The position numbers and the translations under genes are program-made. This document shows positions 34,013-43,310 of a stretch of DNA of 64,000 bases, in pieces (within the stretch, counting starts at the first letter, position 1; each line of letters begins with the position of its first letter). Under the pieces are notes generated by a model, which had not been told where the DNA came from, searched no databases, and worked only from the letters and a program-made list of their open reading frames with translations. Source of the stretch: Acidobacteriota bacterium (GTDB lineage Bacteria; Acidobacteriota; Blastocatellia; Pyrinomonadales; Pyrinomonadaceae); NCBI GenBank assembly GCA_019639115.1, contig JAHBSM010000003.1, forward strand, positions 62,001-126,000. The letters are read 5' to 3'.

Positions 34013-34378
34013 ATGGACGAAAGACGTAGTGGTGCCCGGCACGTTATCTCATTTCCGATCCGTGTCCGATGGCGCGACGATCGCGGAAAGGAGGTCGTCG
34101 AGGAAGGCCTGACAGAGAACGTAGGCCCGACCGGCACCTTGGTTTACCTTCCGCGTCTGCTGCCCGGTGTCGGCAGCAAGGTCCAGCTCACAGTCACTGA
34201 GAATCCGGACGACGAGGTCACGGTCACAGCATCCGTGATCCGGCTCGAACGCAACGCCGCACACCCGCAGGCAGCACTTCAGCTAGAAGAAGGCATGCGT
34301 GCATGGAAGAAAAAGGTGTGGGAACTTGCCGCTGCGACCATCGCCGAGCAGGAGCCCGACGATCTGGACGATTGGTGA
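34013..34378 (+). CDS. PilZ-domain protein
   Basis: About 121 residues from the ATG at 34013, which has GAGG just upstream. MDERRSGARHVISFPIRVRW carries the RxxxR c-di-GMP-binding motif. The second motif appears as LTENVGPTGTLVYLP, where the usual D/NxSxxG is changed to NVGPTG, so binding may be altered. The final strands and a short acidic tail (EQEPDDLDDW) complete the domain. Likely an adaptor reading c-di-GMP made by cyclases such as the one at 30500. Confidence 0.75.
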   Translation: MDERRSGARHVISFPIRVRWRDDRGKEVVEEGLTENVGPTGTLVYLPRLLPGVGSKVQLTVTENPDDEVTVTASVIRLERNAAHPQAALQLEEGMRAWKKKVWELAAATIAEQEPDDLDDW

Positions 34379-34520
34379 TGCAAGGCGGCCGGCCGTTCTC
34401 CGGGTGGATATTATTCCTCTCATGCGATCGTGCATTCCGCTGGGCATTCACTCCCACTAACTGCGGGCCGCGCAACTAGTGGCCCATGACCGCCGAGATA
34501 GGCGCACGTTTTGGAGGAAC

Positions 34521-35024
34521 ATGAACATCAGAACCCTTTTTGCAACGCTCATCATTCTTACTGCAGGTGCAGCATTCTCATATGGCCAGCTTGGCGGCGG
34601 GTCCGCTGCCCAATATGACGGCCGGGTCAAACGCGCCCTGGATGCCGCAGGACTCAAGTACACGATCGACAGCGACGGAGACTTTAAGCTGGAGTTCGAT
34701 CTCGACAATGGCCGTACGCAGATCGTCTTTATAAACACAAAGACCTACACTTACGACAATTTCGAGATCCGCGAAGTGTGGTCGCCCGGTTACCAATCTA
34801 CCTCGCAGTTCTCGGCAAACGTTGCCACGCGGCTGCTGGCTGACAACATGGACAAGAAGATCGGTGCCTGGCAAACGATGCGGCTCAACGGCAAGGTGAC
34901 GGCTGTGTTCGCCGCCAAGGTCGCGGCCGATATGACCGCCGAGCAGCTCCGCTCGATACTCAAGGCCGTTTCGCGATCGGCCGACGCGATGGAGAAAGAG
35001 CTGGTCGGAACCGACCTGCTTTAG
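34521..35024 (+). CDS. secreted YbjN-like protein
   Basis: About 167 residues from the ATG at 34521, with a strong ribosome site (TTTGGAGGAAC) and a signal peptide (TLFATLIILTAGAAFSYGQ). The mature part has an alpha/beta pattern like YbjN/type III chaperone folds: RVKRALDAAGLKYTIDSDGD, then KLEFDLDNGRTQIVFIN and LLADNMDKKIGAWQTMRLNG. Function unknown. It precedes the saccharopine-dehydrogenase-like gene by about 40 bp and may share its transcript. Confidence 0.65.
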   Translation: MNIRTLFATLIILTAGAAFSYGQLGGGSAAQYDGRVKRALDAAGLKYTIDSDGDFKLEFDLDNGRTQIVFINTKTYTYDNFEIREVWSPGYQSTSQFSANVATRLLADNMDKKIGAWQTMRLNGKVTAVFAAKVAADMTAEQLRSILKAVSRSADAMEKELVGTDLL

Positions 35025-35062
35025 ATACTGCCGCTCGCTGAGAAGGCGGGCATTATAACAAC

Positions 35063-36199
35063 GTGAAGATACTTGTATTGGGCGCCGGACGCATGGGTCA
35101 CGGCGCCGTTTTTGACCTGATACATAATTCCCCGGACGTCGAGAGCGTCACCGTGGCCGACACCGATCTGAAAAAGGCAGAGGCCGTAGCCGATGCCGTC
35201 GGCACGTCACGGGTCGATCCGCACCACATCGACGCCTCGAACCGATCGGACGTGGTTGAACTGATGAAGGGCCACGATTCGGTGATGTCGTGCGTCAATT
35301 ATTGGTACAACGTGTCGCTGTCGCACGCTGCGATCGAAGCCAAAGCCAATTTCTGTGATCTCGGCGGCAACAACTACGTCGTTGACGAGCAGCTTGCTCT
35401 CGACGAACAAGCCAAAGCCGCAGGAGTCAACATCATTCCCGACTGCGGACTCGCTCCCGGCATGGTCTCGATCCTGGCCATGCACGCTGCATCGCGTTTC
35501 GAGAACGTTGACGAGATACATATTCGCGTCGGCGGGCTGCCCCAGCATCCGGTGCCGCCGCTTGATTACCAACTTGTATTTTCGGTCGAGGGCCTGATAA
35601 ACGAATACATCGAATCCGCCCGCATCATACGCGGCGGCGCGATCACGACCGTAGAGTCGATGACCGAAGTGGAGTCGCTCGAATTTGAAGGCTTCGCTCC
35701 GCTCGAGGCGTTCCAGACATCCGGCGGCACTTCGACGCTCCCGGATACGTTCCTCGGCCAAGTAAAAGAGCTTGATTACAAGACGATCCGTTACGCCGGG
35801 CACTGCGAGAGATTCAAGACAATGATCGATCTTGGGCTATGTTCAAGTGAGCCGATCGTCGCTGACTTTCAGCAGGTGACACCTCGAAAGGTTTTCGGCA
35901 GACTGCTTGAGATGCATTTGCCCGCCGACGGCCCCGACTATGTCCTTGTTCGGGTCGAGGTCGTCGGCGACGGCGGCAAACGCCTCCGCTACGACATCGT
36001 CGACAAACTCGACGAAGCCACCGGCATGTCCGCAATGATGCGAACGACCGCCTTTCCGGCCTCCATAATCGCCCAAATGATGGCCCGCGGCGACGTCCTA
36101 TCGCGGGGAGCAACACCGCAGGAAAAGGCGATCGACGCGGATAGATTTGTCGCAGAGTTGGCGAACCGAAACATCGTCCCCTGCGCTACTTGGAAGTAG
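35063..36199 (+). CDS. saccharopine dehydrogenase-like NAD(P)-dependent oxidoreductase
   Basis: 378 residues starting at a GTG. N-terminal Rossmann motif ILVLGAGRMGHGAVFDL and the NAD-binding strand SVTVADTDLKKAE, followed by DVVELMKGHDSVMSCVNYW and NIIPDCGLAPGMVSILAM, all typical of the Lys9/saccharopine dehydrogenase family. The relatives with this C-terminal organisation include lysine 6-dehydrogenase and lysine-ketoglutarate-reductase-type enzymes. The exact substrate is not readable. The DNA GC is as in the bulk of the window, unlike the next gene. Confidence 0.8.
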   Translation: MKILVLGAGRMGHGAVFDLIHNSPDVESVTVADTDLKKAEAVADAVGTSRVDPHHIDASNRSDVVELMKGHDSVMSCVNYWYNVSLSHAAIEAKANFCDLGGNNYVVDEQLALDEQAKAAGVNIIPDCGLAPGMVSILAMHAASRFENVDEIHIRVGGLPQHPVPPLDYQLVFSVEGLINEYIESARIIRGGAITTVESMTEVESLEFEGFAPLEAFQTSGGTSTLPDTFLGQVKELDYKTIRYAGHCERFKTMIDLGLCSSEPIVADFQQVTPRKVFGRLLEMHLPADGPDYVLVRVEVVGDGGKRLRYDIVDKLDEATGMSAMMRTTAFPASIIAQMMARGDVLSRGATPQEKAIDADRFVAELANRNIVPCATWK

Positions 36200-36212
36200 A
36201 ATATTTTTTTGA

Positions 36213-36995
36213 ATGCTCTACCGAGAACTACTTCCGCCCCCAGAGCTCGAAAATGTTGTTTTGAGTTTTTGGGAATTTGCTGCCCCGTCTGATCCAGACC
36301 ATGTTGTAGATCAGAAGATCTTTCCGGACGGCTGCATTTCACTTTTCTTTTACCATAGTGCGAAACGTTCCATATCTGTTGTCGGAATCAGCGGGCTTTA
36401 TCGCAAGTCTCAAAGCAAACCTATATCGCCTGGCGATACTGTCTGGGGAATGCGTTTCTCGCCGGCTGCCGCATTCGCGATTTTGAAGTCCACTCCCCAA
36501 AATTTGGTCGGCCGAAGCACGTTCGATGAATCGGAATACCCCCATTTGATGAACGGGTTACGGGCAGATCTTCGATCAGTTAGATCGCTCGAAACGGCGA
36601 TGCCGGTCTTTGGGGAACGGGTCCGTTTCGCGGTCGATTCTCCCTACTTCGACGGAAAGATGAATATCGCTGTTCGCCAGATCGACAAAGTGAATGGAGA
36701 CATCCGAGTTTCCGAGATCGCTTCAGCGATCGGCCTGAGCATACGACAATTTGAACGACGATTTAAAGCGAGTTCGGGACTGCCGCCAAAGATATTTATT
36801 CGAGCTCGGCGAATGCGGGCCCTGGCCATTGATCTCATTGACGAAAGATCAAATAGCTGGTCCCGGCGGGCTACGGACCTAGGCTTCGCCGATCAGTCTC
36901 ATCTTAACCACGAAGTTTCTTCGATCACGACGGTGTCACCCGGAGATTTCGCTAGAATGATCGGACAGATCGACCACGGAGATCTAATAAAATAG
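36213..36995 (+). CDS. AraC-family transcriptional regulator
   Basis: 260 residues. The N-terminal sensory part (MLYRELLPPPELENVVLSFW) resembles the DUF6597-type domain of AraC regulators. The C-terminal part has the double helix-turn-helix: GDIRVSEIASAIGLSIRQFE then RRFKASSGLPPKIFIRARRM and the second helix-turn-helix around ATDLGFADQSHLNHEVSSIT. The gene is noticeably AT-richer than its neighbours and uses many rarer codons, so it may be a recent arrival. The secreted protein that follows is its most likely target. Confidence 0.87.
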   Translation: MLYRELLPPPELENVVLSFWEFAAPSDPDHVVDQKIFPDGCISLFFYHSAKRSISVVGISGLYRKSQSKPISPGDTVWGMRFSPAAAFAILKSTPQNLVGRSTFDESEYPHLMNGLRADLRSVRSLETAMPVFGERVRFAVDSPYFDGKMNIAVRQIDKVNGDIRVSEIASAIGLSIRQFERRFKASSGLPPKIFIRARRMRALAIDLIDERSNSWSRRATDLGFADQSHLNHEVSSITTVSPGDFARMIGQIDHGDLIK

Positions 36996-37077
36996 TTCTT
37001 TCGGTTTGTCGCAAAAATACAATACACGGTTGGCGCCGGGGTTTAGGATATTTTGTAGTTACAGGAGATACAAAAAT

Positions 37078-37605
37078 ATGAAAACCGTTGCAGCTTGTGC
37101 TCTATTGATCGTATGTTTTGCCATTTCGACCCTGGCTCAAACTCCCGATCCGACCCAAGCCAAGAAAACTGAGATGAAAAAGCTGGAAAAAATGGCAGGA
37201 CTGTGGAAAGGCTCAGGCTGGATACAGCAGGGGCCAAAACGCGAGAACTTCACGGGCGGCGAACTGGTACAGGTCAAATTGGACGGTCTAGCCTTGCTTG
37301 TGGAGGGCAAATTTACTAACTCTGAAGGCAGGGTGATCCATCAGACTCTCGCAGTTCTGAACTGTAACGAACAAAATTCTGGTTATGACTTCTCGACCTT
37401 TCTTGCTAACGGCATCGCCGGCGTACATCCATTCAAAGTCGTCGGCGACCATTTTGAATGGGGATTTGAGATCCCAAACGCCGGGATCGTTCGCTATACG
37501 ATCAAGATCGACGACACCACCTGGTCCGAGAGAGGAGAGTTTTCTCGCGACGGCAAAACGTGGATGCAAAACTTTGAAATGAAATTAACAAGGGCACTGC
37601 AATAA
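37078..37605 (+). CDS. secreted DUF1579-like protein
   Basis: About 175 residues from the ATG at 37078 (preceded by CAGGAGATACAAAAAT), with signal peptide ALLIVCFAISTLAQ. The body follows the pattern of lipocalin-like DUF1579 proteins: LEKMAGLWKGSGWIQQG near the start, then GGELVQVKLDGLALLVEGKF and a C-terminal IKIDDTTWSERGEFSRDGKT. It shares the lower GC of the AraC gene before it and ends at a strong terminator. Function unknown, perhaps a ligand-binding secreted protein under AraC control. Confidence 0.65.
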   Translation: MKTVAACALLIVCFAISTLAQTPDPTQAKKTEMKKLEKMAGLWKGSGWIQQGPKRENFTGGELVQVKLDGLALLVEGKFTNSEGRVIHQTLAVLNCNEQNSGYDFSTFLANGIAGVHPFKVVGDHFEWGFEIPNAGIVRYTIKIDDTTWSERGEFSRDGKTWMQNFEMKLTRALQ

Positions 37606-37644
37606 TATCGGAGATCGATATAGGATGTCCCTAGTTACCGCAAA

Positions 37645-37672
37645 AAGGGCCCTTCGTTTCCGAAAGGCCCTT
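37645..37672. terminator. bidirectional intrinsic terminator
   Basis: AAGGGCC and GGCCCTT pair around an inner TTCG/CGAA extension, with A-runs on the left (T-run for minus-strand transcripts). It separates the convergent DUF1579-like gene and the sigma factor gene. Confidence 0.8.
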
Positions 37673-37693
37673 ACTTAGTCTCTGCGTTGTAGG

Positions 37694-38356
37694 TTAGACA
37701 CCGATGCCAACCAGCCGCGGATTGGCTTTCTTTTTGAGCAGCCTTTGCAGTTTGAGCCGGGCTTTGTGAAGCTGCGACTTCGAAGTACCGACCGAGCAGC
37801 CGAGGATCCGAGCCACCTCTTCGTGTTCAAAACCTTCGACATCGTGCAGGACGAAAACGTTCTTGTATCCGTCCGGCAATTGGTCGATAGCATTCTCCAG
37901 GGCGATCTTATCGACGATGCGCATCCGGTCGGGATTTGCCGTACCTGAAACGATCTGATCGGGCGTTTCGCCTTCTTCGGTGACCTTTTCGAATTTAACG
38001 TTGCGTTTTCGAAAATGCATCAGCACCTGATTGACCGTCATGCGATGCAGCCACGTCGTAAAGGCCGAATCACCGCGGAAGCTGCCGATCTTGCGATATA
38101 GCTGGATGAACACATCCTGCGTCAGATCCTCGGCCTCGCTGGCGTTCTGGAGCATCCTCAAGCAGATCGAGTAAACGCGCCTATGATGGCGGCTGTATAT
38201 CTCCTCGAACGCGGCCATGTCGCCGTCTGAGGCTCGCCGGGCCAGGTCCCTGTCGTTCGTCAGCCCCTTTGCACCTGCCGTTTCGAAGCGGACCGTGTCC
38301 ACCTCCACGCCCTGTTCACTGTGAAAAACCGGAAATGTCAAAGCTTCAGTTGTCAT
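37694..38356 (-). CDS. ECF-family RNA polymerase sigma factor
   Basis: 220 residues. Region 2: [20 protein letters not shown], then [20 protein letters not shown] and [19 protein letters not shown]. Region 4: [20 protein letters not shown] then [21 protein letters not shown] strong ribosome site (GGGAGGGCGATCAG) precedes the ATG. A 35-residue N-terminal extension precedes region 2. No anti-sigma gene is encoded next to it; the divergent neighbour is a membrane protein with a single C-terminal membrane segment that has no zinc-type anti-sigma motif, so a regulatory link is uncertain. Confidence 0.9.
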   Translation of the reverse strand: MTTEALTFPVFHSEQGVEVDTVRFETAGAKGLTNDRDLARRASDGDMAAFEEIYSRHHRRVYSICLRMLQNASEAEDLTQDVFIQLYRKIGSFRGDSAFTTWLHRMTVNQVLMHFRKRNVKFEKVTEEGETPDQIVSGTANPDRMRIVDKIALENAIDQLPDGYKNVFVLHDVEGFEHEEVARILGCSVGTSKSQLHKARLKLQRLLKKKANPRLVGIGV

Positions 38357-38617
38357 CTGATCGCCCTCCCGTTAGAACCCTAAACAATCGACGTGCCAAA
38401 CCGTGCCGTTCCCTATGTATCACGCCAAAAACCCTTATTTGTTGCGGTTTTGCTGGCATACCTTTCTATTCGCGAGTCATCCAATAGCGGATGCCGTTGT
38501 CGCTTTTGGTGCAATGATCGACGTTCAGGTGCGCACCATTTCGTGCAAAACGACGCTACATTGCCGTAATTCCGTCGATTAGTGTTAGTATTTCAGTTCG
38601 TCGCGGGCATTGATGAA

Positions 38618-39427
38618 ATGAGCTTTTTCTCTCGCAAATGGATACGCAGATGGATGCGTCCGGTCGGAGCGTTCGCCATTGCCGCCGCAGCCCTGGCCGC
38701 TGCGTACGCACAGCCCGCCAGATCCGGCAAAACAGCTTCCGCTCCTCAATATCGCAGCCAGGAGGTCTCCGAGTCCGACGGCATACCTGTGCTTATCAAA
38801 CACCTGCCTGACTGGGAGGCGAAACGCCGCGAAATACTATTTGCGACCGATGCCGCGGGGCTCAGGCCCGTATTCACCGATAGCGAATTACTGTCGCTGA
38901 TCGAACTCAAAGCGGGTGCCGAGGCTGCTTCGGCGATGTATCCGGCAGGCCGTCTCGTGATCGTCGAATACACGACGCCCCAGGCTTCGATCGATGCAGA
39001 CGCAAAGATCACAGCGCACCTGGCCGCCAAAAGCGACGGCCGCACCGCTTATCGCCGCATTGGCAACTACAACGCGTTCGTCTTTGGATATACAGACGAA
39101 GCGGCCGCAAACGCGCTCCTCGATCAGGTCAGATACGAAAAGATGATCACCTGGCTCGACGACCCGCCCGTGGCGTCGGGCGTCAGCAAGGCCGAGCGCG
39201 AGTTTGCTATGACCACCAGCGATATCTTTCTCTCGACCGTACTCGCCATCGGGTTGGGAATGGGCGTGTCGATCGCCGGCGGCATCATATGCGGGTTCCT
39301 TTTTTTCCTATTTCGCGAACGCCAGCGTTCGCGCACCACGGCCTTCTCGGACGCGGGCGGGATGACGCGGCTAAATCTCGACGGGCTCACACCGGACTCG
39401 ATCTCGTCAAAACTTTTAGGCGACTAA
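38618..39427 (+). CDS. membrane protein of unknown function
   Basis: About 269 residues from the ATG at 38618 (MSFFSRKWIRRWMRPVGAFA). A signal-type segment ending AAAYAQ is followed by a periplasmic alpha/beta domain of about 150 residues (LIKHLPDWEAKRREILFATD; YKAR-like repeats absent), then a membrane segment (STVLAIGLGMGVSIAGGIIC) and a cytoplasmic tail. I do not recognise the family for certain; secreted DUF6599-like acidobacterial proteins look similar. Divergent from the ECF sigma factor, with 260 bp between them. Confidence 0.55.
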   Translation: MSFFSRKWIRRWMRPVGAFAIAAAALAAAYAQPARSGKTASAPQYRSQEVSESDGIPVLIKHLPDWEAKRREILFATDAAGLRPVFTDSELLSLIELKAGAEAASAMYPAGRLVIVEYTTPQASIDADAKITAHLAAKSDGRTAYRRIGNYNAFVFGYTDEAAANALLDQVRYEKMITWLDDPPVASGVSKAEREFAMTTSDIFLSTVLAIGLGMGVSIAGGIICGFLFFLFRERQRSRTTAFSDAGGMTRLNLDGLTPDSISSKLLGD

Positions 39428-40548
39428 GGCAGCGAACGTACGAGCCGCTCGATGTCCGACACGTCGTTGAACAAATGCGGCGCAACCCGGACGCGCCCCG
39501 ACCGAGCGCTCACGATCACACCGGCTGCGGCGAGTTCCTTTGCGACCTGGCCTGCTGAGATGCCTCCGCCGTGGCGTATTGCTACGGTCTGCGACGCTTC
39601 ACCGGGCCGCCGAGACGAGGCCACCTCGTAGGCCGTGCCGTCCAACATCGAGCAGAGTTCGTTGGCAAGCTGCATGACGTGACGTTCGATCGAGTCGAGC
39701 CCGATGCTTGTCAGCAGTTCGAGACTTGCTTCGAGACCATAGAAAAGCGATGCCGGCCCCGTTCCCGACTCCAGAGCCAGAGCTCCGGGCTTGAACGCCT
39801 GTTCGCGATCGTCAAAATCCCAAGCATCATTTACGCTGATCCAGCCGACGAGCGTTGGTTTGACACGTTCGGCTGCACGCGGCCCGAGCCAAACGTAACC
39901 GCATCCCTCGGGTCCGCAAAGCCATTTGTGGCTGGCTCCGCACGCGGCGTCCACCAAAAGGCCCGGCAGATCGTAACTGCGGGCACCGAGTCCCTGGATC
40001 GTATCGACGCAGAACAAAGCATCGTTTCGGCGTGCTTCGCGTCCTATTCGCTCCAGGTCGGCGGCATAGCCTGTCGAGAACTGTATTGAGCTTATCGCGA
40101 CGACGCGCGTCCGGCTGTCTATCATCGATACAAGCTCGTCCTCATCGACCCGGCCGTCCACTTCGCGTGCGAGACGAAGCTCTATCCCGAACTCGTCCCT
40201 GATCCGCCGCCAGGCGTAATAATTGGCCGGGAATTCGCCCGCGAAGCTTACGATATTCCCCCCGCGTGACCAATCGAGCCCGTTCGCGATCGCTGAGAAT
40301 CCGTCCGATGTGTTTCGAACGAAAGCGACCTCTTCCGCCGCCGCTCCTATCATCGAGGCGAGCAGCGACCGGCACCGTTCCTTGGTCGCTACCCAATCGT
40401 TGTAGTGCGTGGCACCGTGGCTCGCTACATCATTGAGCTGGCCGACCACCGCTTCGACCGACTGACGCGGCAGCGGCGCGACCGCCGCACTGTTAAGATA
40501 AGCAAGCGACTCTGTCGCCGGAAAAAGCGATCTGACGTATCGATCCAT
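39424..40548 (-). CDS. class V aminotransferase-fold PLP enzyme
   Basis: About 374 residues from the ATG at 40548 (MDRYVRSLFPATES). PLP-binding signature: Lys in ACGASHKWLCGPEGCGYVWL, the cofactor Asp/Gln region FCVDTIQGLGARSYDLP, and VAFVRNTSDGFSAIANGLDW for the phosphate cup. Cysteine desulfurases and isopenicillin N epimerase-like enzymes share this fold, but no catalytic Cys loop of IscS/SufS type is seen, which favours a lyase or epimerase-like role. The substrate is unknown. It overlaps the preceding convergent gene by 4 bp. Confidence 0.8.
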   Translation of the reverse strand: MDRYVRSLFPATESLAYLNSAAVAPLPRQSVEAVVGQLNDVASHGATHYNDWVATKERCRSLLASMIGAAAEEVAFVRNTSDGFSAIANGLDWSRGGNIVSFAGEFPANYYAWRRIRDEFGIELRLAREVDGRVDEDELVSMIDSRTRVVAISSIQFSTGYAADLERIGREARRNDALFCVDTIQGLGARSYDLPGLLVDAACGASHKWLCGPEGCGYVWLGPRAAERVKPTLVGWISVNDAWDFDDREQAFKPGALALESGTGPASLFYGLEASLELLTSIGLDSIERHVMQLANELCSMLDGTAYEVASSRRPGEASQTVAIRHGGGISAGQVAKELAAAGVIVSARSGRVRVAPHLFNDVSDIERLVRSLP

Positions 40549-40642
40549 ATTGGTCAAAAGCGCGTTCGGCCACGCACGACATATTCGTTGACAAAGGGTC
40601 GCCCAGCGCCGATTATTCTATTGAGAGGCCATTCGCGGACGA

Positions 40643-41383
40643 ATGTCCCGTGGCGTCCAGTTCGGCTCGATTATGTTCGATTTCGGGAAAAAACGAAAAC
40701 CTGTTCAGTTCGGCGGCGTCGCACCGGACGACGACGATCTGATCGAGGTCACGCATCTCCGCCGCGAATCGCGCCAGGGCCTGATGAGCGAAGGCCTCAA
40801 GCTGATCCGCGACATATTCCTGATCGTGGTGGTCTTCATTCTGCTAGGCGTTTTCTTTGTCCAACCGGTCGTCGTCGAAGGCACGTCGATGCTGCCGCAG
40901 CTACACGATGGCGAACGCCTGCTGGTCAACAAGCTCGTCTATTACAAGATACAGTCGGTGAGCTGGGGCCATATCGAACGCGGCGATATTGTCGTTTTCT
41001 GGTATCCGAATGACCCTGACAAGAGCTTTGTCAAACGCGTGATCGCCCTGCCCGGTGAACTCGTCGAGATACGCGGCGGCCGTGTGATAGTGAACGGCGT
41101 AGAACTCGAGGAGGATTATCTTGACCCCGGCTTCAATAATTCGCTGCCTAATCTGCCGCTCGAACGCGTCAAGGAGCACCATTACTTCGTGCTCGGAGAC
41201 AACCGAGACAATTCGCTCGATTCGCGCGTCTGGGGCTTCGTGCCCGAAAAATACATCTACGGCAAGGCATTCTTTCGATATTGGAAGCCGGCCAATATTG
41301 GCTTTCTCGAACACGGCCGGTACGACAATATCGACGTCCGCCCGAGCCCTTCGCCTACGCCCGACGATGACGACGAACGCTAG
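40643..41383 (+). CDS. lepB: signal peptidase I
   Basis: 246 residues (an internal ATG at 40673 is an alternative start). One N-terminal membrane segment (LIRDIFLIVVVFILLGVFFV), then the S26 boxes: nucleophile Ser in VVEGTSMLPQLHDGERLLVN, general-base Lys in SFVKRVIALPGE, then GDNRDNSLDSRVWGFVP. It removes signal peptides from proteins translocated by Sec or Tat. The tail is Pro/Asp-rich. It lies 39 bp before carA with no terminator seen, so the two may be co-transcribed. Confidence 0.95.
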   Translation: MSRGVQFGSIMFDFGKKRKPVQFGGVAPDDDDLIEVTHLRRESRQGLMSEGLKLIRDIFLIVVVFILLGVFFVQPVVVEGTSMLPQLHDGERLLVNKLVYYKIQSVSWGHIERGDIVVFWYPNDPDKSFVKRVIALPGELVEIRGGRVIVNGVELEEDYLDPGFNNSLPNLPLERVKEHHYFVLGDNRDNSLDSRVWGFVPEKYIYGKAFFRYWKPANIGFLEHGRYDNIDVRPSPSPTPDDDDER

Positions 41384-41422
41384 ATTTCCCCGCCGCGTCC
41401 TATTGCGATAAAATCTGAGTTT

Positions 41423-42511
<1,089 letters not shown>

Positions 42512-42595
42512 GCTTGCAATTGGCTCTTTAATTTCGGCGGGCCCGACCAAACGAAAAGTTCTTTACATTTTGGTGAATTGCGTTAATGTTGAGTT

Positions 42596-42820
42596 ATGAA
42601 TGCTTCGACTCACATCTCTATAGACCCGAATATCAGATTCGGAAAACCTTGCATAAAGGGTACCCGGATCGCCGTGTCGGATATATTGGAATGGCTCGCT
42701 TCGGGGATGTCCGAAGAGGAGATACTAGTTGATTTCCCTCAGTTGAAAACCGAACACATTCGAGCCGCCCTCGCCTTTGCGGCTGATCGTGAGACAACTA
42801 TCAAGCTAGTTGCCGCTTGA
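42596..42820 (+). CDS. DUF433 antitoxin-like protein
   Basis: 74 residues: ISIDPNIRFGKPCIKGTRIA then VSDILEWLASGMSEEEILVD and FPQLKTEHIRAALAFAADRE, a full DUF433 domain with its winged-helix core. Such proteins are usually found as antitoxins in front of a PIN-like DUF5615 gene, as here (next start 2 bp after the stop). The pair is AT-richer than its neighbours. A possible TTTACA/TTAATG promoter would place the transcription start at or just before the start codon. Confidence 0.85.
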   Translation: MNASTHISIDPNIRFGKPCIKGTRIAVSDILEWLASGMSEEEILVDFPQLKTEHIRAALAFAADRETTIKLVAA

Positions 42821-42821
42821 T

Positions 42822-43157
42822 ATGGATCTGCTCCTGGATGCGAACATCTCTTGGCGCCTAGCGGTCAGGTTGGAGCAGCATTTTGATAGTTGCGTTCATG
42901 TTGATCAGACTGAACTTATCTCCCCCGCGTCAGATTCGGATATTTGGCATCATGCCCTAAAGCACAAGCTCGTCATTGTCACTAACGACGAAGATTTTCT
43001 CAATTTTTCGAATCTGCATGGCTTTCCACCAAAGGTCGTCCTTTTGCGTACCGGAAATCAAAGCAGCTCATTCATTGAAAGTATACTTGTCGCCCACATG
43101 GATGACGTCAGGTCACTGGTCGATTCTGATGAGTACGGAGTGCTCGAATTGTACTGA
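42822..43157 (+). CDS. DUF5615 PIN-like putative nuclease/toxin
   Basis: 111 residues from the ATG at 42822 (MDLLLDANISWRLAVRLEQH). The PIN-like acidic residues appear in LLLDANIS and VIVTNDEDFLNFS, with the C-terminal LLRTGNQSSSFIE block of the DUF5615 family. Together with the DUF433 partner it is likely a toxin-antitoxin-type or RNase pair. Activity of this family is less established than for VapC. All key acidic residues are present. Confidence 0.82.
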   Translation: MDLLLDANISWRLAVRLEQHFDSCVHVDQTELISPASDSDIWHHALKHKLVIVTNDEDFLNFSNLHGFPPKVVLLRTGNQSSSFIESILVAHMDDVRSLVDSDEYGVLELY

Positions 43158-43258
43158 TGATCACATTGCACCAGCTTTAAGGCAGCACACATTGACCAAA
43201 ATGGTTGCGGAATCGATGCGGATATAAATTCCAATTGAATTCTCAGGGCGAGAAAGAA

Positions 43259-43288
43259 AAGACGCGAGACCTTTCGGCATCGCGTCTT
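43259..43288 (-). terminator. intrinsic terminator of hppA
   Basis: On the minus strand AAGACGCGA/TCGCGTCTT form a 9-bp stem with a 12-base loop, followed by TTTTCTTTC. It is 23 bp past the pyrophosphatase stop. Confidence 0.85.
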
Positions 43289-43310
43289 ACGGTTTGAAGA
43301 TCACCCCGGC

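Noticed and set aside
42810..43157. TTG start at 42810 for the DUF5615 gene
   Set aside because: The ATG at 42822 gives the standard family N-terminus and sits just past the antitoxin stop.
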